Source: a virus
IMG/VR virus record: IMGVR_UViG_3300017767_000003
Span: 1 to 64,000 of that record
Reading direction: 5' to 3' (one strand)
DNA: 64,000 nucleotides
The translations under genes were made by a program, and so were the position numbers. Below, in pieces: positions 50,705-58,894 of the stretch; positions within the stretch are counted from its first letter, which is position 1, and each line of letters starts with the position of its first letter. The notes below the pieces were generated by a model that worked only from the letters and a program-made list of their open reading frames with translations, searched no databases and had not been told where the DNA came from.

Positions 50705-50746
50705 ATGTGCACATGTTGTAAATGTTGTAATTGTACATGTTGTTAG
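50705..50746 (+). CDS. Cysteine-rich 13-residue micropeptide
   Basis: The frame reads MCTCCKCCNCTCC then stop: eight Cys in 13 residues. An AAGGA site lies seven bases before the ATG, and an independent AGGGGAAAG site serves the next gene ten bases later. The Cys pattern is metallothionein-like. Codons use TGT for seven of eight Cys and ACA for both Thr, which could also be read as a tandem TGTTGT/ACATGT repeat. Real expression is unproven. Confidence 0.45.
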   Translation: MCTCCKCCNCTCC

Positions 50747-50755
50747 GGGAAAGAT

Positions 50756-51232
50756 ATGATAGGTAATAAAACAGATAACGGAGTTCATGAAATTGGGACA
50801 GACGATATACGTCTGACTTACCAACATGATACGCCTGGCCAAGACGTAGAGAATTACATAAAGGAACAAGAGAAAGCATTCCACGAAGAGAAAGATAGAA
50901 CTAAGAAACATTTCTCACAGGTATTTGGTAATCCTTTACAGGGTTATCCTCACAACGAAGCATTTGAAGTCAAAGAAATCAAAGAAAATCAAGAAGTATT
51001 TGAGAACGAAGAAGGACTTAAAAACAAAGCAGAAAAGTCAGGAATATCTCTAGGTATTCTAAAACAAGTATACAACAGGGGACTTGCCGCTTATAAAACT
51101 GGTCACAGACCAGGCGCTACTGCTCCACAATGGGCAATGGCAAGAGTCAATAGTTTTATTACCAAGGGTAAAGGTACTTGGGGTAAAGCAGACTCAGATT
51201 TAGCGGACAAAGTCAGAGGTTCAAAGAAGTAA
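50756..51232 (+). CDS. DUF5824-like phage protein
   Basis: 158 residues. The C-terminal block LKNKAEKSGISLGILKQVYN, RGLAAYKTGHRPGATAPQWA and MARVNSFITKGKGTWGKADS is the DUF5824-type motif found in many marine phage and giant-virus proteins; its role is unknown. The N-terminal part is hydrophilic and helical. An AGGGGAAAG ribosome site precedes the ATG. Confidence 0.75.
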   Translation: MIGNKTDNGVHEIGTDDIRLTYQHDTPGQDVENYIKEQEKAFHEEKDRTKKHFSQVFGNPLQGYPHNEAFEVKEIKENQEVFENEEGLKNKAEKSGISLGILKQVYNRGLAAYKTGHRPGATAPQWAMARVNSFITKGKGTWGKADSDLADKVRGSKK

Positions 51233-51251
51233 CATAATGGAGTAAGTGGTC

Positions 51252-51533
51252 ATGGTCAATGAGGACTGGTTAAGTAAACACGGAACTCATGAACAATACG
51301 TCATTAGAACGTATGATTCAACAACAGACTGGATAGATACTACCAAAAAAGAAATGGTTTATGCCCTTGCGGGCAATGGGTGGCAAATCCTGTATAAACG
51401 TGACGAAGAATATGGGACAGGTAATAAGTTAGTGCCAGGCACTAAGTTTATGTTACCTGATAATGTGAAATATAAAATTTTAAATAAGGAGAATATAGAT
51501 TCAAAGTTGGTTCTCAAGATTGAGTTTATATAA
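51252..51533 (+). CDS. Unknown 93-residue protein
   Basis: Start chosen at ATG 51252 with GGAG nine bases upstream (GTG 51246 possible). MVNEDWLSKHGTHEQYVIRT, followed by a mixed alpha/beta pattern ending in SKLVLKIEFI. No recognised domain. It lies among late genes of probable virion function. Confidence 0.65.
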   Translation: MVNEDWLSKHGTHEQYVIRTYDSTTDWIDTTKKEMVYALAGNGWQILYKRDEEYGTGNKLVPGTKFMLPDNVKYKILNKENIDSKLVLKIEFI

Positions 51534-51536
51534 ATA
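51529..51536 (+). promoter_or_regulatory. Late promoter
   Basis: Exact TATAAATA overlapping the previous stop; predicted start about 51542, three bases before ATG 51545. Confidence 0.65.
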
Positions 51537-51544
51537 AAGGTAGT

Positions 51545-51838
51545 ATGAGTAATATACAAGATTGGAAATCGGAATTAGCCAAAGTTCGTTCTTTCGTTAA
51601 GGAAGCAGCTGAACCTGTCGTTGAAGAAAAGACACAGGACGATATAATTGCGGAAGAAATTGACGCATTGTTAGAAGGTTTCGAGGAACCAATCATTGAA
51701 GACACTCAAGAATCCGATGTAAACAATAAACTTCTTGAAAAGAACATGTTAGGACGTTTAGCTAAATCATTGGACTTAAACGAAGAGAAAAAATCAATGC
51801 TTTTTAATTATTTTGAAAAGGGAGAGTTAATCCAATGA
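51545..51838 (+). CDS. Unknown acidic late protein
   Basis: 97 residues, acidic (EEIDALLEGFEEPIIEDTQE), with a helical end that resembles DNA-terminase-type or scaffold tails only in charge. It overlaps the next gene by four bases (ATGA), so the pair is co-translated. Not recognised. Confidence 0.65.
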   Translation: MSNIQDWKSELAKVRSFVKEAAEPVVEEKTQDDIIAEEIDALLEGFEEPIIEDTQESDVNNKLLEKNMLGRLAKSLDLNEEKKSMLFNYFEKGELIQ

Positions 51839-52158
51839 GCATAAACAAATTATCAAATGACTTAGTTGAAGCAACTAAGAAAGTCATGACCGCAGAAGAA
51901 GAATACAAAGAATTCTTCGCAAAGGCACTTAAGAAATTTAAGGTAAATTCACCTGCTGATTTCAAATCAGACGAAGAGAAGAAGAAGTTCTTTGATTATA
52001 TCGACAAGAATTATAAAGGTAAATCCGAAGATATCAGTAAAATGCAAGAGTGGATTGCCGCTGGTGGTGACAGACGTAGAGTAAAAGAAGGTGACTCTAG
52101 AAAAACTAAAGTCGAAGACGTGGTCAGAGGTATGTGGGAAGAGTCTGCTGGAGAGTAA
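51835..52158 (+). CDS. Unknown late protein
   Basis: 107 residues. Helical and charged: LSNDLVEATKKVMTAEEEYK, FFAKALKKFKVNSPADFKSD, and KMQEWIAAGGDRRRVKEGDS. No membrane or catalytic motif. It sits in a run of late genes with similar Lys/Glu-rich composition, which suggests internal head or core proteins. Not recognised. Confidence 0.65.
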   Translation: MSINKLSNDLVEATKKVMTAEEEYKEFFAKALKKFKVNSPADFKSDEEKKKFFDYIDKNYKGKSEDISKMQEWIAAGGDRRRVKEGDSRKTKVEDVVRGMWEESAGE

Positions 52159-52159
52159 C

Positions 52160-53482
52160 ATGCATTTTCAAGGTAATATATTCCAAGAATTAAAAGAAAA
52201 GAAAGTCTTAGATAAAGACGGAAAAGTTGACGCACTCGGCCCATACGGTAAGTCAAAACTTACTGGTATGGAAGTAAATAATTATTTCAAAAAGAACAAA
52301 GTCAAAGACGCTAAAGTCAAGAAAGCAGTAGAAGTTGCTTTAGACCTTAGTGGTGCACATTCAGTTGCAACTAAAGAAATTGCAAAGTTCTATGGTAACG
52401 CAATGCTTAAAAACAAAGACGTTATGAAAGCACTCAAATTTGCAAACGAATCATTCGTACTAAACCAAGAACTAAATCAAATCCACGAAGCATATCTAAT
52501 TGAAAAGAATTTAATGCCTGCAATACAAAAGATTGTATCAGACAAACAAGCACAGAAAGTCGGTGGAGTTATGTTAGACATGTTCACTGCAAGTGTTATT
52601 GTAAAAGCCTATGATTCAGTCAACGACTCTAACAAAGCTAAAATGGAAAAAGCAAACATAAACATTTTAGTTAAACTTGCACATAAAGTTATGGGTATGA
52701 AAGAAGACCTAGACGAAGGTAAGTATGCAAAATACTCAGACTTACTCTTAAAGAAAGCAAGAGAAATGCAAGCAATCGATAAAGCACAAAACAAGTCAAA
52801 GGTTGCGAATCCTTCACTAAATGCTCTTAAAGCAATCAACAAAGAGATTGAAAAAGAGATGAAGAAACTTGGTATCAAAGAAGAAGTTATCTCAGAAAAG
52901 ATTGTAGGAACTGGTGAATCAATCAGTAAAATCTTTAAGACTAAAGATAAGAAAGAGATTGACGGTATTGCAAATCTTATGAACATGACAAGTACCAAAG
53001 TCCTTCAATCTATGATGAAACAGAATCCAAAAGGTTTCAAAAGAATGGCTGCTAAAATGGGTGAACTACCTGCTATGGAACAAGTAGAGGAAGGTGCAGT
53101 ATCAGCCGCTCAAAGAGCTGCTATCGCAATATCCAAGAAAGAGAAAGCAGGAAAGCCTGGATATGATAAAGAAGGTAAGTCTCTTAAGAACAAGAAAGAA
53201 GAAACTATAGAAGAAGCTTCTAAAATGGCACCACCTGAACTTATCAAACGTATTGAACAAATGACTGATAGGAATGACCATAATGGTTCATTGATTGCAC
53301 TCGCAGCTGCAATGAAAGAAAAGAAAGCAGGAAAAATGTTAGAGTTGTTATCACAAATGCATAAAGCAAATGGTTCAATGAGTTCTGACATGATGGCAAT
53401 GCGTAAGGGAATCTATGATGAACTTATGAAAAAGTCTAAAAAAATGTACAAGAATCACAAAGAAATTAATGGTGCATTCTAA
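52160..53482 (+). CDS. Large Lys/Ala-rich helical late protein
   Basis: 440 residues from ATG 52160 (MHFQGNIFQELKEKKVLDKD); the frame is open upstream into the previous gene. The sequence is almost all helix, Lys/Ala/Met-rich, with internal variations on EEVISEKIVGTGESISKIFK and QMTDRNDHNGSLIALAAAMK. No known domain. Likely a virion or scaffold-type protein by place and composition. It overlaps the next gene by one base. Confidence 0.7.
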   Translation: MHFQGNIFQELKEKKVLDKDGKVDALGPYGKSKLTGMEVNNYFKKNKVKDAKVKKAVEVALDLSGAHSVATKEIAKFYGNAMLKNKDVMKALKFANESFVLNQELNQIHEAYLIEKNLMPAIQKIVSDKQAQKVGGVMLDMFTASVIVKAYDSVNDSNKAKMEKANINILVKLAHKVMGMKEDLDEGKYAKYSDLLLKKAREMQAIDKAQNKSKVANPSLNALKAINKEIEKEMKKLGIKEEVISEKIVGTGESISKIFKTKDKKEIDGIANLMNMTSTKVLQSMMKQNPKGFKRMAAKMGELPAMEQVEEGAVSAAQRAAIAISKKEKAGKPGYDKEGKSLKNKKEETIEEASKMAPPELIKRIEQMTDRNDHNGSLIALAAAMKEKKAGKMLELLSQMHKANGSMSSDMMAMRKGIYDELMKKSKKMYKNHKEINGAF

Positions 53483-54039
53483 TGTCAGATAAGAACGTAA
53501 GCTTAGACGCAAGGTATAAGTCTTTTAAAGAGAGAATCAAAAAACTTGGTTACATAAAAGACAATGCTAAAAAGGTAAACAAAGTAATCGAAAAGGTCGG
53601 TGACTTTGGTATGATGTCTGACGCAGGGAACAAGAAAGTTGCTCGTGCAGTTGCACAGAGTAAAAACGAAAAGGATTTACGAGCAAGACTAGAGAAACTC
53701 AGCAAAATGGCTGGTGGAAAATATGTCGAAGCAAGTGAAGATGAAGTTATCATGAGAGCGGTCAACGCCTTAGACTATGGTGCAAAGGGTACACAGAAAC
53801 ACGCAGATGCGAATGTTATGGTACAACTTGCGTCTATAGACGATACAGGTAAAGATACAGACGTGAGAACAGATGACATGAAAAAGACGAAAGTCAAGGC
53901 AGGTGATGCAAGTAAAGTATATAATGCTTTAATGAGTATCAAAGCGCCACTCAGGTCTAAATACTTAAACATGATGCAGAAGGACTCGAAAGGGTTCAAG
54001 AAAGCATTTGACGCTGTCTTAAAGGTAGCGAATAAATAA
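53482..54039 (+). CDS. Unknown basic late protein
   Basis: 185 residues, overlapping the previous stop by one base. Helical and Lys-rich (SFKERIKKLGYIKDNAKKVN), with MQKDSKGFKKAFDAVLK near its end, which echoes KQNPKGFKRMAAKMG in the preceding protein. The two may be related or interact. Not recognised. Confidence 0.65.
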   Translation: MSDKNVSLDARYKSFKERIKKLGYIKDNAKKVNKVIEKVGDFGMMSDAGNKKVARAVAQSKNEKDLRARLEKLSKMAGGKYVEASEDEVIMRAVNALDYGAKGTQKHADANVMVQLASIDDTGKDTDVRTDDMKKTKVKAGDASKVYNALMSIKAPLRSKYLNMMQKDSKGFKKAFDAVLKVANK

Positions 54040-54055
54040 ACGAGAGGAAATAAAA

Positions 54056-54607
54056 ATGGCACTATGGGGAGTATCAGATAGCGATGAAAGTAAACCAAAG
54101 TATCTTTCAGACGCCGATAAGAAAAACACTATTGCTAAGCCAGAAGGTTGGGTTCTTAAAAAAACTGTAGGTTCTAGAAATCTAGAAGAGATTTTGGTTG
54201 CTACTGGTGCAGACCTTGCCGTTGGTATTGGGCAGGCAGACATTACAGAAATTGATTTTGTTACAACAGCATTTGATAAATCAGATGGTGGAACATTATC
54301 AGTTAAAGTATTCTTCAACGAGAATGTGACTGTAAGTGGAACACCACAACTAACTGTTGTTAATGACAACAATGCAAACCATACATTATCGTATGCTAGT
54401 GGTTCAACCACTAACGAACTTGTATTCAGTCTTGCAATTGGAGCCGCAAACGCAGCTACAGACGCAGGTGACGTACTAAGTATTGGTGCAAACGCAATGT
54501 CGTTAAATAGTGGAACTATTGTTGACACAGCAGGTGGTGGTAACGCAACTATCACTAATGTTGCAGGAATAGGAACAGCTGCTGGAACAATAACTGTTAC
54601 AGCTTAA
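54056..54607 (+). CDS. Virion protein with Ig-like domain
   Basis: 183 residues with GAGGAAA before the ATG. The start MALWGVSDSDESKPKYLSDA and WVLKKTVGSRNLEEILVATG are typical of marine T4-like structural proteins. Residues 80-175 form an Ig-like beta domain: VKVFFNENVTVSGTPQLTVV, LSYASGSTTNELVFSLAIG, LNSGTIVDTAGGGNATI, as in bacterial surface repeats. Probably a capsid decoration or fibre-attached protein that binds surfaces. Confidence 0.72.
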   Translation: MALWGVSDSDESKPKYLSDADKKNTIAKPEGWVLKKTVGSRNLEEILVATGADLAVGIGQADITEIDFVTTAFDKSDGGTLSVKVFFNENVTVSGTPQLTVVNDNNANHTLSYASGSTTNELVFSLAIGAANAATDAGDVLSIGANAMSLNSGTIVDTAGGGNATITNVAGIGTAAGTITVTA

Positions 54608-54625
54608 CAATAAAGGGAATATATT

Positions 54626-55516
54626 ATGGCAAATTTTGATAAGTCGGGAGACGCAGAACTAGGAAACTGTGACGTATCCACACTAACTAGTGAAATGGAT
54701 AAAACCACTATGATTAGTGATGCGGAATATGACGCTCTGTGGGAAGCAAATAAGAATAGGTTTTATAAACACCAAGCGTGGCCTAATCTTTTTGGAGATG
54801 CGGAAAAGAATCCGTATGTTTGCACAGACGAAGCAGACGCTAAAGTAAAACTGAAACAGTATTTAACGGATTTCAGAACTGGATATCTTAAGGATTTAGT
54901 AGATTGTTACTTCCTTAGAGTATATGAAGGTTCTGATATTCGTGCTTTACTGTTGTTGATTGCATGTAAATTTAAAGAAGATACGAATCCGAAAACTTAT
55001 GAAGATTCGGACGCATACTTGATTAGAGAAGACGCTGACTTAAAGAAACTTTGGGAAGCTAATGGTCAATCAGGAGACTACAGAAACGATTGTATCATTA
55101 CTGATTTATCTTTGAATTTACCTTTATCAGACGGTACAACGTCAAGCTCATGGTATTATTCTTGGTATGTACAAAACACTACCTTTGAAAAAATACACAG
55201 AACAATTGGTTTAGACGGGTACAAAAAAATATTGAATCAATTTAGTGGAACCATTCAAAAGAACTGGATAAAATCAGTCTTTGACATGATGAAACAGTAT
55301 GGTGACGAGGGTACTATACCAAGAGGTTCAATGGCAGGTCAAACTGTAGAAGCAGCTCCAGTATTTGGATATGTTGACGATAACACAACACCTGCATTTA
55401 CAACAGGAATCCGACAAAATGACCCTCATTATGCGGCTTTACCCGATGACATTAAACCATGTGGTTGGCCAATAAGTTCAATAAAACTTGGTGGAAAGTA
55501 TCCACCTTATGATTAA
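54626..55516 (+). CDS. Unknown late protein, possible structural
   Basis: 296 residues. Trp/Tyr/Asp-rich (ALWEANKNRFYKHQAWPNLF, SSSWYYSWYVQNTTFEKIHR), no signal peptide or membrane span. It shares general composition and a GQSGDYRNDC-like segment with the gene at 55805 (GGSGDFRDKLG). A pair of related virion surface proteins is possible. An AAAGGGAA site precedes the ATG. Confidence 0.65.
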   Translation: MANFDKSGDAELGNCDVSTLTSEMDKTTMISDAEYDALWEANKNRFYKHQAWPNLFGDAEKNPYVCTDEADAKVKLKQYLTDFRTGYLKDLVDCYFLRVYEGSDIRALLLLIACKFKEDTNPKTYEDSDAYLIREDADLKKLWEANGQSGDYRNDCIITDLSLNLPLSDGTTSSSWYYSWYVQNTTFEKIHRTIGLDGYKKILNQFSGTIQKNWIKSVFDMMKQYGDEGTIPRGSMAGQTVEAAPVFGYVDDNTTPAFTTGIRQNDPHYAALPDDIKPCGWPISSIKLGGKYPPYD

Positions 55517-55526
55517 GAGGTAATCA

Positions 55527-55790
55527 ATGAAAATTAAAGTATTAGGTTCAGAAGCTGCTTGCGGTACATCTACTACTAATGGTTCTAACTTTGGCAGTTC
55601 AACTGTAGTTAGACTATGCAATAGTGGTGCTACAGACAGACTCGTATCAATAGAAACATCTGCAAATGCACTTATCGGTACATTCACTCTAAAAGCAAAT
55701 GGAGTTGAGTTTGTACAGAAAGACCCGTCAGATGAAATCTTTGCCGCCCACGCTTCAGTTTTAGGTGTTGGTGTTGCAATAACTACATAA
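55527..55790 (+). CDS. Small virion-like beta protein
   Basis: 87 residues, Ala/Ser/Thr/Val-rich beta pattern (MKIKVLGSEAACGTSTTNGS, STVVRLCNSGATDRLVSIET, GTFTLKANGVEFVQKDPSDE). Small proteins of this look occur as virion structural components in marine T4-like phages. An AAGAGG site precedes the ATG. Call made on composition and place. Confidence 0.62.
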   Translation: MKIKVLGSEAACGTSTTNGSNFGSSTVVRLCNSGATDRLVSIETSANALIGTFTLKANGVEFVQKDPSDEIFAAHASVLGVGVAITT

Positions 55791-55804
55791 GGTAAACATA
55801 TATT

Positions 55805-56704
55805 ATGGCGTATCAAGTTACGATGGACAGAACCCTGTCCGAAAGTGAAATAGACAGACTGGTTCAGTCTGAATTAAGTCGTAGAAAATACAATACTCGT
55901 TTCACAGAAGAATCAAACGAAGAATTTGTAACCGAATGGAAAGCTTCATTAAAAAAAGTTCAAGATAATTTTCCTAGTGGTAGATTTAGAAACATTCGTT
56001 GGCAAGACCAATCAACAGGTGACGCCTCTGTAGGTAACGCAAAAATAAATCCCGATGACCCATTAGGCCTTGAAGCACACCCTACAGAAAATACTTGCCC
56101 TATAATCTTTACTAGTTTCTGTCACCCCTGCAATTCAACAATAAACGAAGGAGACGGTGCATTGGTATCTCCAAAATACTGGTGGGGTTGTTCAGAATCA
56201 ATAACGGAACAGTTAGAAAACGACTGGAAAATTAACGGTGGAAGCGGAGACTTTAGAGACAAACTAGGTCTTACAAATCATGCAATGTGGAATGATAATC
56301 CAGCTACTGGTGAAACAAGTGCAGATATATTAAACCGTTGGAAATTATTACCGCATGAAAAAGGATTTGCCTCAGACCCTACTAAGATATCTATGGTTCC
56401 TTTAATCCAATTCTTTAAATCAATTGGTGTATCTCACCATGGACATTTCATTGTAGGTCAGAAACCTAAAGAAGTTACTGAAATGTTAGAAGTAGGTACA
56501 GAAAATAAAAAGGGTATAAAAACAATCAATGGAAAAGACAGAAGGGAAGCACCAAGTGATTTCCCTTGGCCATGGCAATATGGCATGTCAGACGTAACTG
56601 GTAATGAAAATATATTCGTTCTGTCAGGCTATTTAAATTGTGAAGACGCTATTGTCAATGGGCTTGAAATAATTCAGGATTATGGTTGGCCAGGCACAAA
56701 ATAA
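55805..56704 (+). CDS. Unknown late protein, possible structural
   Basis: 299 residues. The start YQVTMDRTLSESEIDRLVQS is helical; the rest is Trp/Cys/His-bearing (PIIFTSFCHPCNSTINEGDG, SPKYWWGCSESITEQLENDW, VSHHGHFIVGQKPKEVTEML). A CxxC (CHPC) may bind metal. No recognised domain. Place and neighbours suggest a virion component. Confidence 0.65.
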   Translation: MAYQVTMDRTLSESEIDRLVQSELSRRKYNTRFTEESNEEFVTEWKASLKKVQDNFPSGRFRNIRWQDQSTGDASVGNAKINPDDPLGLEAHPTENTCPIIFTSFCHPCNSTINEGDGALVSPKYWWGCSESITEQLENDWKINGGSGDFRDKLGLTNHAMWNDNPATGETSADILNRWKLLPHEKGFASDPTKISMVPLIQFFKSIGVSHHGHFIVGQKPKEVTEMLEVGTENKKGIKTINGKDRREAPSDFPWPWQYGMSDVTGNENIFVLSGYLNCEDAIVNGLEIIQDYGWPGTK

Positions 56705-56705
56705 G

Positions 56706-56713
56706 GATAAATA
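56706..56713 (+). promoter_or_regulatory. Late-type promoter, leaderless geometry
   Basis: GATAAATA after the previous stop with five bases (CACAT) before ATG 56719; predicted start on the ATG. Confidence 0.55.
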
Positions 56714-56718
56714 CACAT

Positions 56719-57117
56719 ATGAAAACTTTTAAAACATATCTAGTAGAAGACCTTGACCATTCATACGAAGGAATGGGTGGGGAACACAACATAGATGACG
56801 CAGAAATTAAAACAAGACTCAATGCAATTTTAGGTCACACTGCTTCTATGGAATACATAAATCCAAAAGCTGCTGTTGCACAAATGGAAGCAAAACTTGC
56901 TTTACTTGGATTGTCACATGACGGAAATATAAACGACATGGACATGAACGAAAGTGGAGAGTTTGAAATCTCTTTCAAACGTTACGGAGATATCATGGGT
57001 AAATCAGTAGATACTCCTCATGACGAAATTGAAGAAGAATCTATGAACTATACTATGAAAATCAGAACTGAGAAATTAGAATCAGGTTCATTTAAAGTAT
57101 ACGGTTCATTAGTCTAA
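56719..57117 (+). CDS. Unknown late protein
   Basis: 132 residues from ATG 56719 (MKTFKTYLVEDLDHSYEGMG), the start fixed by the late promoter; the frame is open upstream into the previous gene. The body is alpha then beta (NDMDMNESGEFEISFKRYGD, ESMNYTMKIRTEKLESGSFK). Several late proteins here begin with MK[ST]F plus a short acidic segment. Not recognised. Confidence 0.65.
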   Translation: MKTFKTYLVEDLDHSYEGMGGEHNIDDAEIKTRLNAILGHTASMEYINPKAAVAQMEAKLALLGLSHDGNINDMDMNESGEFEISFKRYGDIMGKSVDTPHDEIEEESMNYTMKIRTEKLESGSFKVYGSLV

Positions 57118-57126
57118 TCTTCTTCC

Positions 57127-57147
57127 TTACACTATATACTAGTGTAA
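57127..57147. repeat. Perfect inverted repeat before a T4-like conserved gene
   Basis: TTACACT-ATATACT-AGTGTAA: seven-pair arms around a seven-base loop, 17 bases before ATG 57164. Could be an operator, an RNA hairpin or a weak terminator (A-rich, not T-rich, sequence follows). Confidence 0.45.
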
Positions 57148-57163
57148 ACAAAAATATATTATT

Positions 57164-57535
57164 ATGAGTCTATTTGACAAACTTACAGCTAAGAACTTCG
57201 CCGCCTACGCAATAAAACACTATGATGACCCTCAGTGTGAGGACATGGAAGATTTTTATGAAGACTTACGTAGGTTCCGATACCTTAAAAGACTTCTCTT
57301 TAGATACTATCAACACGGAGAACTTAGAGAACGTCTCATGCTTAATCACCTCATTTGTATTTTCAATGTCTTTGGATATGAAGCGTCAATGAGAATGTTA
57401 AAGTTTAAAATCAAAGACCAAGGTTATTGGTCGTCAATCAAAACAATGCTTATATATCTTGGATACGTTGAAGAGGGATTTGAAGTAGAGGTTCCAATAG
57501 ACGAAACTCTTGCAATGACCCTTCGAGAGGTATAA
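57164..57535 (+). CDS. Conserved T4-like phage protein of unknown function
   Basis: 123 residues. Characteristic: MEDFYEDLRRFRYLKRLLFR, YYQHGELRERLMLNHLICIF, NVFGYEASMRMLKF. Proteins of this kind occur widely in marine T4-like phages without known role. Helical, soluble, no catalytic motif. The inverted repeat lies in its upstream region. Confidence 0.72.
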   Translation: MSLFDKLTAKNFAAYAIKHYDDPQCEDMEDFYEDLRRFRYLKRLLFRYYQHGELRERLMLNHLICIFNVFGYEASMRMLKFKIKDQGYWSSIKTMLIYLGYVEEGFEVEVPIDETLAMTLREV

Positions 57536-57538
57536 ATA
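57531..57538 (+). promoter_or_regulatory. Late promoter, leaderless geometry
   Basis: Exact TATAAATA overlapping the previous stop, then GATAT and ATG 57544: five bases. Predicted start on the ATG. Confidence 0.7.
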
Positions 57539-57543
57539 GATAT

Positions 57544-58143
57544 ATGGCCACCCGAATAATAGACACGCTAATTGTATTCCGTATACTTAAGATGTTAACA
57601 ACACCTTTCGTGAAAACGCAAGCATACAAGTTCGGTTTCATTGATAAGAACGGTAAAAGAATCACGCATAAACCCGACCCAAAGAATCCTGCAGTAAAAC
57701 TAGAAAACAAACCTACTACGTCTGATGAGAAAGCGTCACTTACACCATTACATAGATTGGTATTCAATCTAAAAAAACTTATAGAAAAAATACCATTTGG
57801 TAAATCAGCATTTGCCTCATACGCAGTAGCACTCGCATTACTCAAAGAAGAAACAAGATTAACAGAAGACCAAGCAGACGAGTTATGTGAAAAGTTTTAC
57901 AGACACTTAAAGGAGAAAAATTTAGTCACGTCTGAGACACTACAAGAAACTATAAATCTTGCAGACTTACGTGTGGGAGTCACATACAATCTTAGACTTG
58001 CCATCTATCAAAATGATAATAGATATAGACCAAAATCACCTATAAAGATTGTAGCAGAACATAGTATAGTGTATGGTGTTCCTGTTTACATAGGATTTCT
58101 AGAAGAACACAGAGTATTGGGAACAGCAGATGATGTTTATTGA
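57544..58143 (+). CDS. Conserved T4-like late protein of unknown function
   Basis: 199 residues. The start IDTLIVFRILKMLTTPFVKT then QAYKFGFIDKNGKRITHKPD is typical of a marine T4-like phage family. The middle (HRLVFNLKKLIEKIPFGKSA) is helical. No enzyme motif. A virion role is probable from the late promoter. It overlaps the PAP2 gene by 14 bases. Confidence 0.7.
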   Translation: MATRIIDTLIVFRILKMLTTPFVKTQAYKFGFIDKNGKRITHKPDPKNPAVKLENKPTTSDEKASLTPLHRLVFNLKKLIEKIPFGKSAFASYAVALALLKEETRLTEDQADELCEKFYRHLKEKNLVTSETLQETINLADLRVGVTYNLRLAIYQNDNRYRPKSPIKIVAEHSIVYGVPVYIGFLEEHRVLGTADDVY

Positions 58144-58891
58144 GGAAGTTACAAAAGTAAATGACATGGTCTTCAAACACCAAGCGGAGTTGAAGAAACC
58201 AAAATACAATAAAATAGATTTATGGGATACTGGTTGGCAGAAAATAATGACTGCACCGCCACCAGCAAACAATTCAACTGCTACGGTAGATGACATTAAG
58301 AAGATACAAGAACTTCTAAAAAATACTACCGCAATAACTAAAAGACAATACGTAGATTGTGACGAAGACGGTTCTTACTATATCAAAGCATATATGGAAC
58401 AAAATGATTTAGAGTTTAATGTTGATACGATTGAATACATGGAAGACCAGTGCAGTCCCGTTATCAAACATTACAAAAACTTCTTTAACCGACCAAGACC
58501 ATACCAATTAGCAGAAGCATTAAATATGGAATTTAAACCATATGTAACAACAACTGCAAAAAGTCCTGCATATCCAAGTGGACACGCAGTGCAGTCTAGA
58601 GTTGTTGCTAATTACTATGCAAGTAAATATCCTGACCATAGAGAAGGATTATTCAAAGGTGCATATATATGTGGTTGGGGACGAGTAGAAGCAGGTCTAC
58701 ATTATCCTTCCGATTATTCCGCAGGTATTCAACTTGCAGATGATTTAATGGGATACATGAGAGAAGATAAATTAAATGAAGATGCACCAGTGAACGCAAC
58801 AGGGCCAGGCATTGCAATGCCACCCACAATGAGAAAGAAAAGGAAACAAGACAAAAGATTTTTTGAGCTTTGGACTAGAAAACCAAAATAA
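58130..58891 (+). CDS. PAP2-type phosphatase
   Basis: 253 residues (ATG 58130 or 58133). PAP2 motifs: KNFFNRPRPYQ (motif 1, KxxxxxxRP), YPSGHAVQS (motif 2, PSGH), and WGRVEAGLHYPSDYSAG (motif 3, SRxxxxxHxxxD form with Gly for Ser). No membrane span, so more like soluble acid phosphatases or haloperoxidases. Substrate unknown. It overlaps the preceding gene by 14 bases. Confidence 0.85.
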   Translation: MMFIEEVTKVNDMVFKHQAELKKPKYNKIDLWDTGWQKIMTAPPPANNSTATVDDIKKIQELLKNTTAITKRQYVDCDEDGSYYIKAYMEQNDLEFNVDTIEYMEDQCSPVIKHYKNFFNRPRPYQLAEALNMEFKPYVTTTAKSPAYPSGHAVQSRVVANYYASKYPDHREGLFKGAYICGWGRVEAGLHYPSDYSAGIQLADDLMGYMREDKLNEDAPVNATGPGIAMPPTMRKKRKQDKRFFELWTRKPK

Positions 58892-58894
58892 ATT

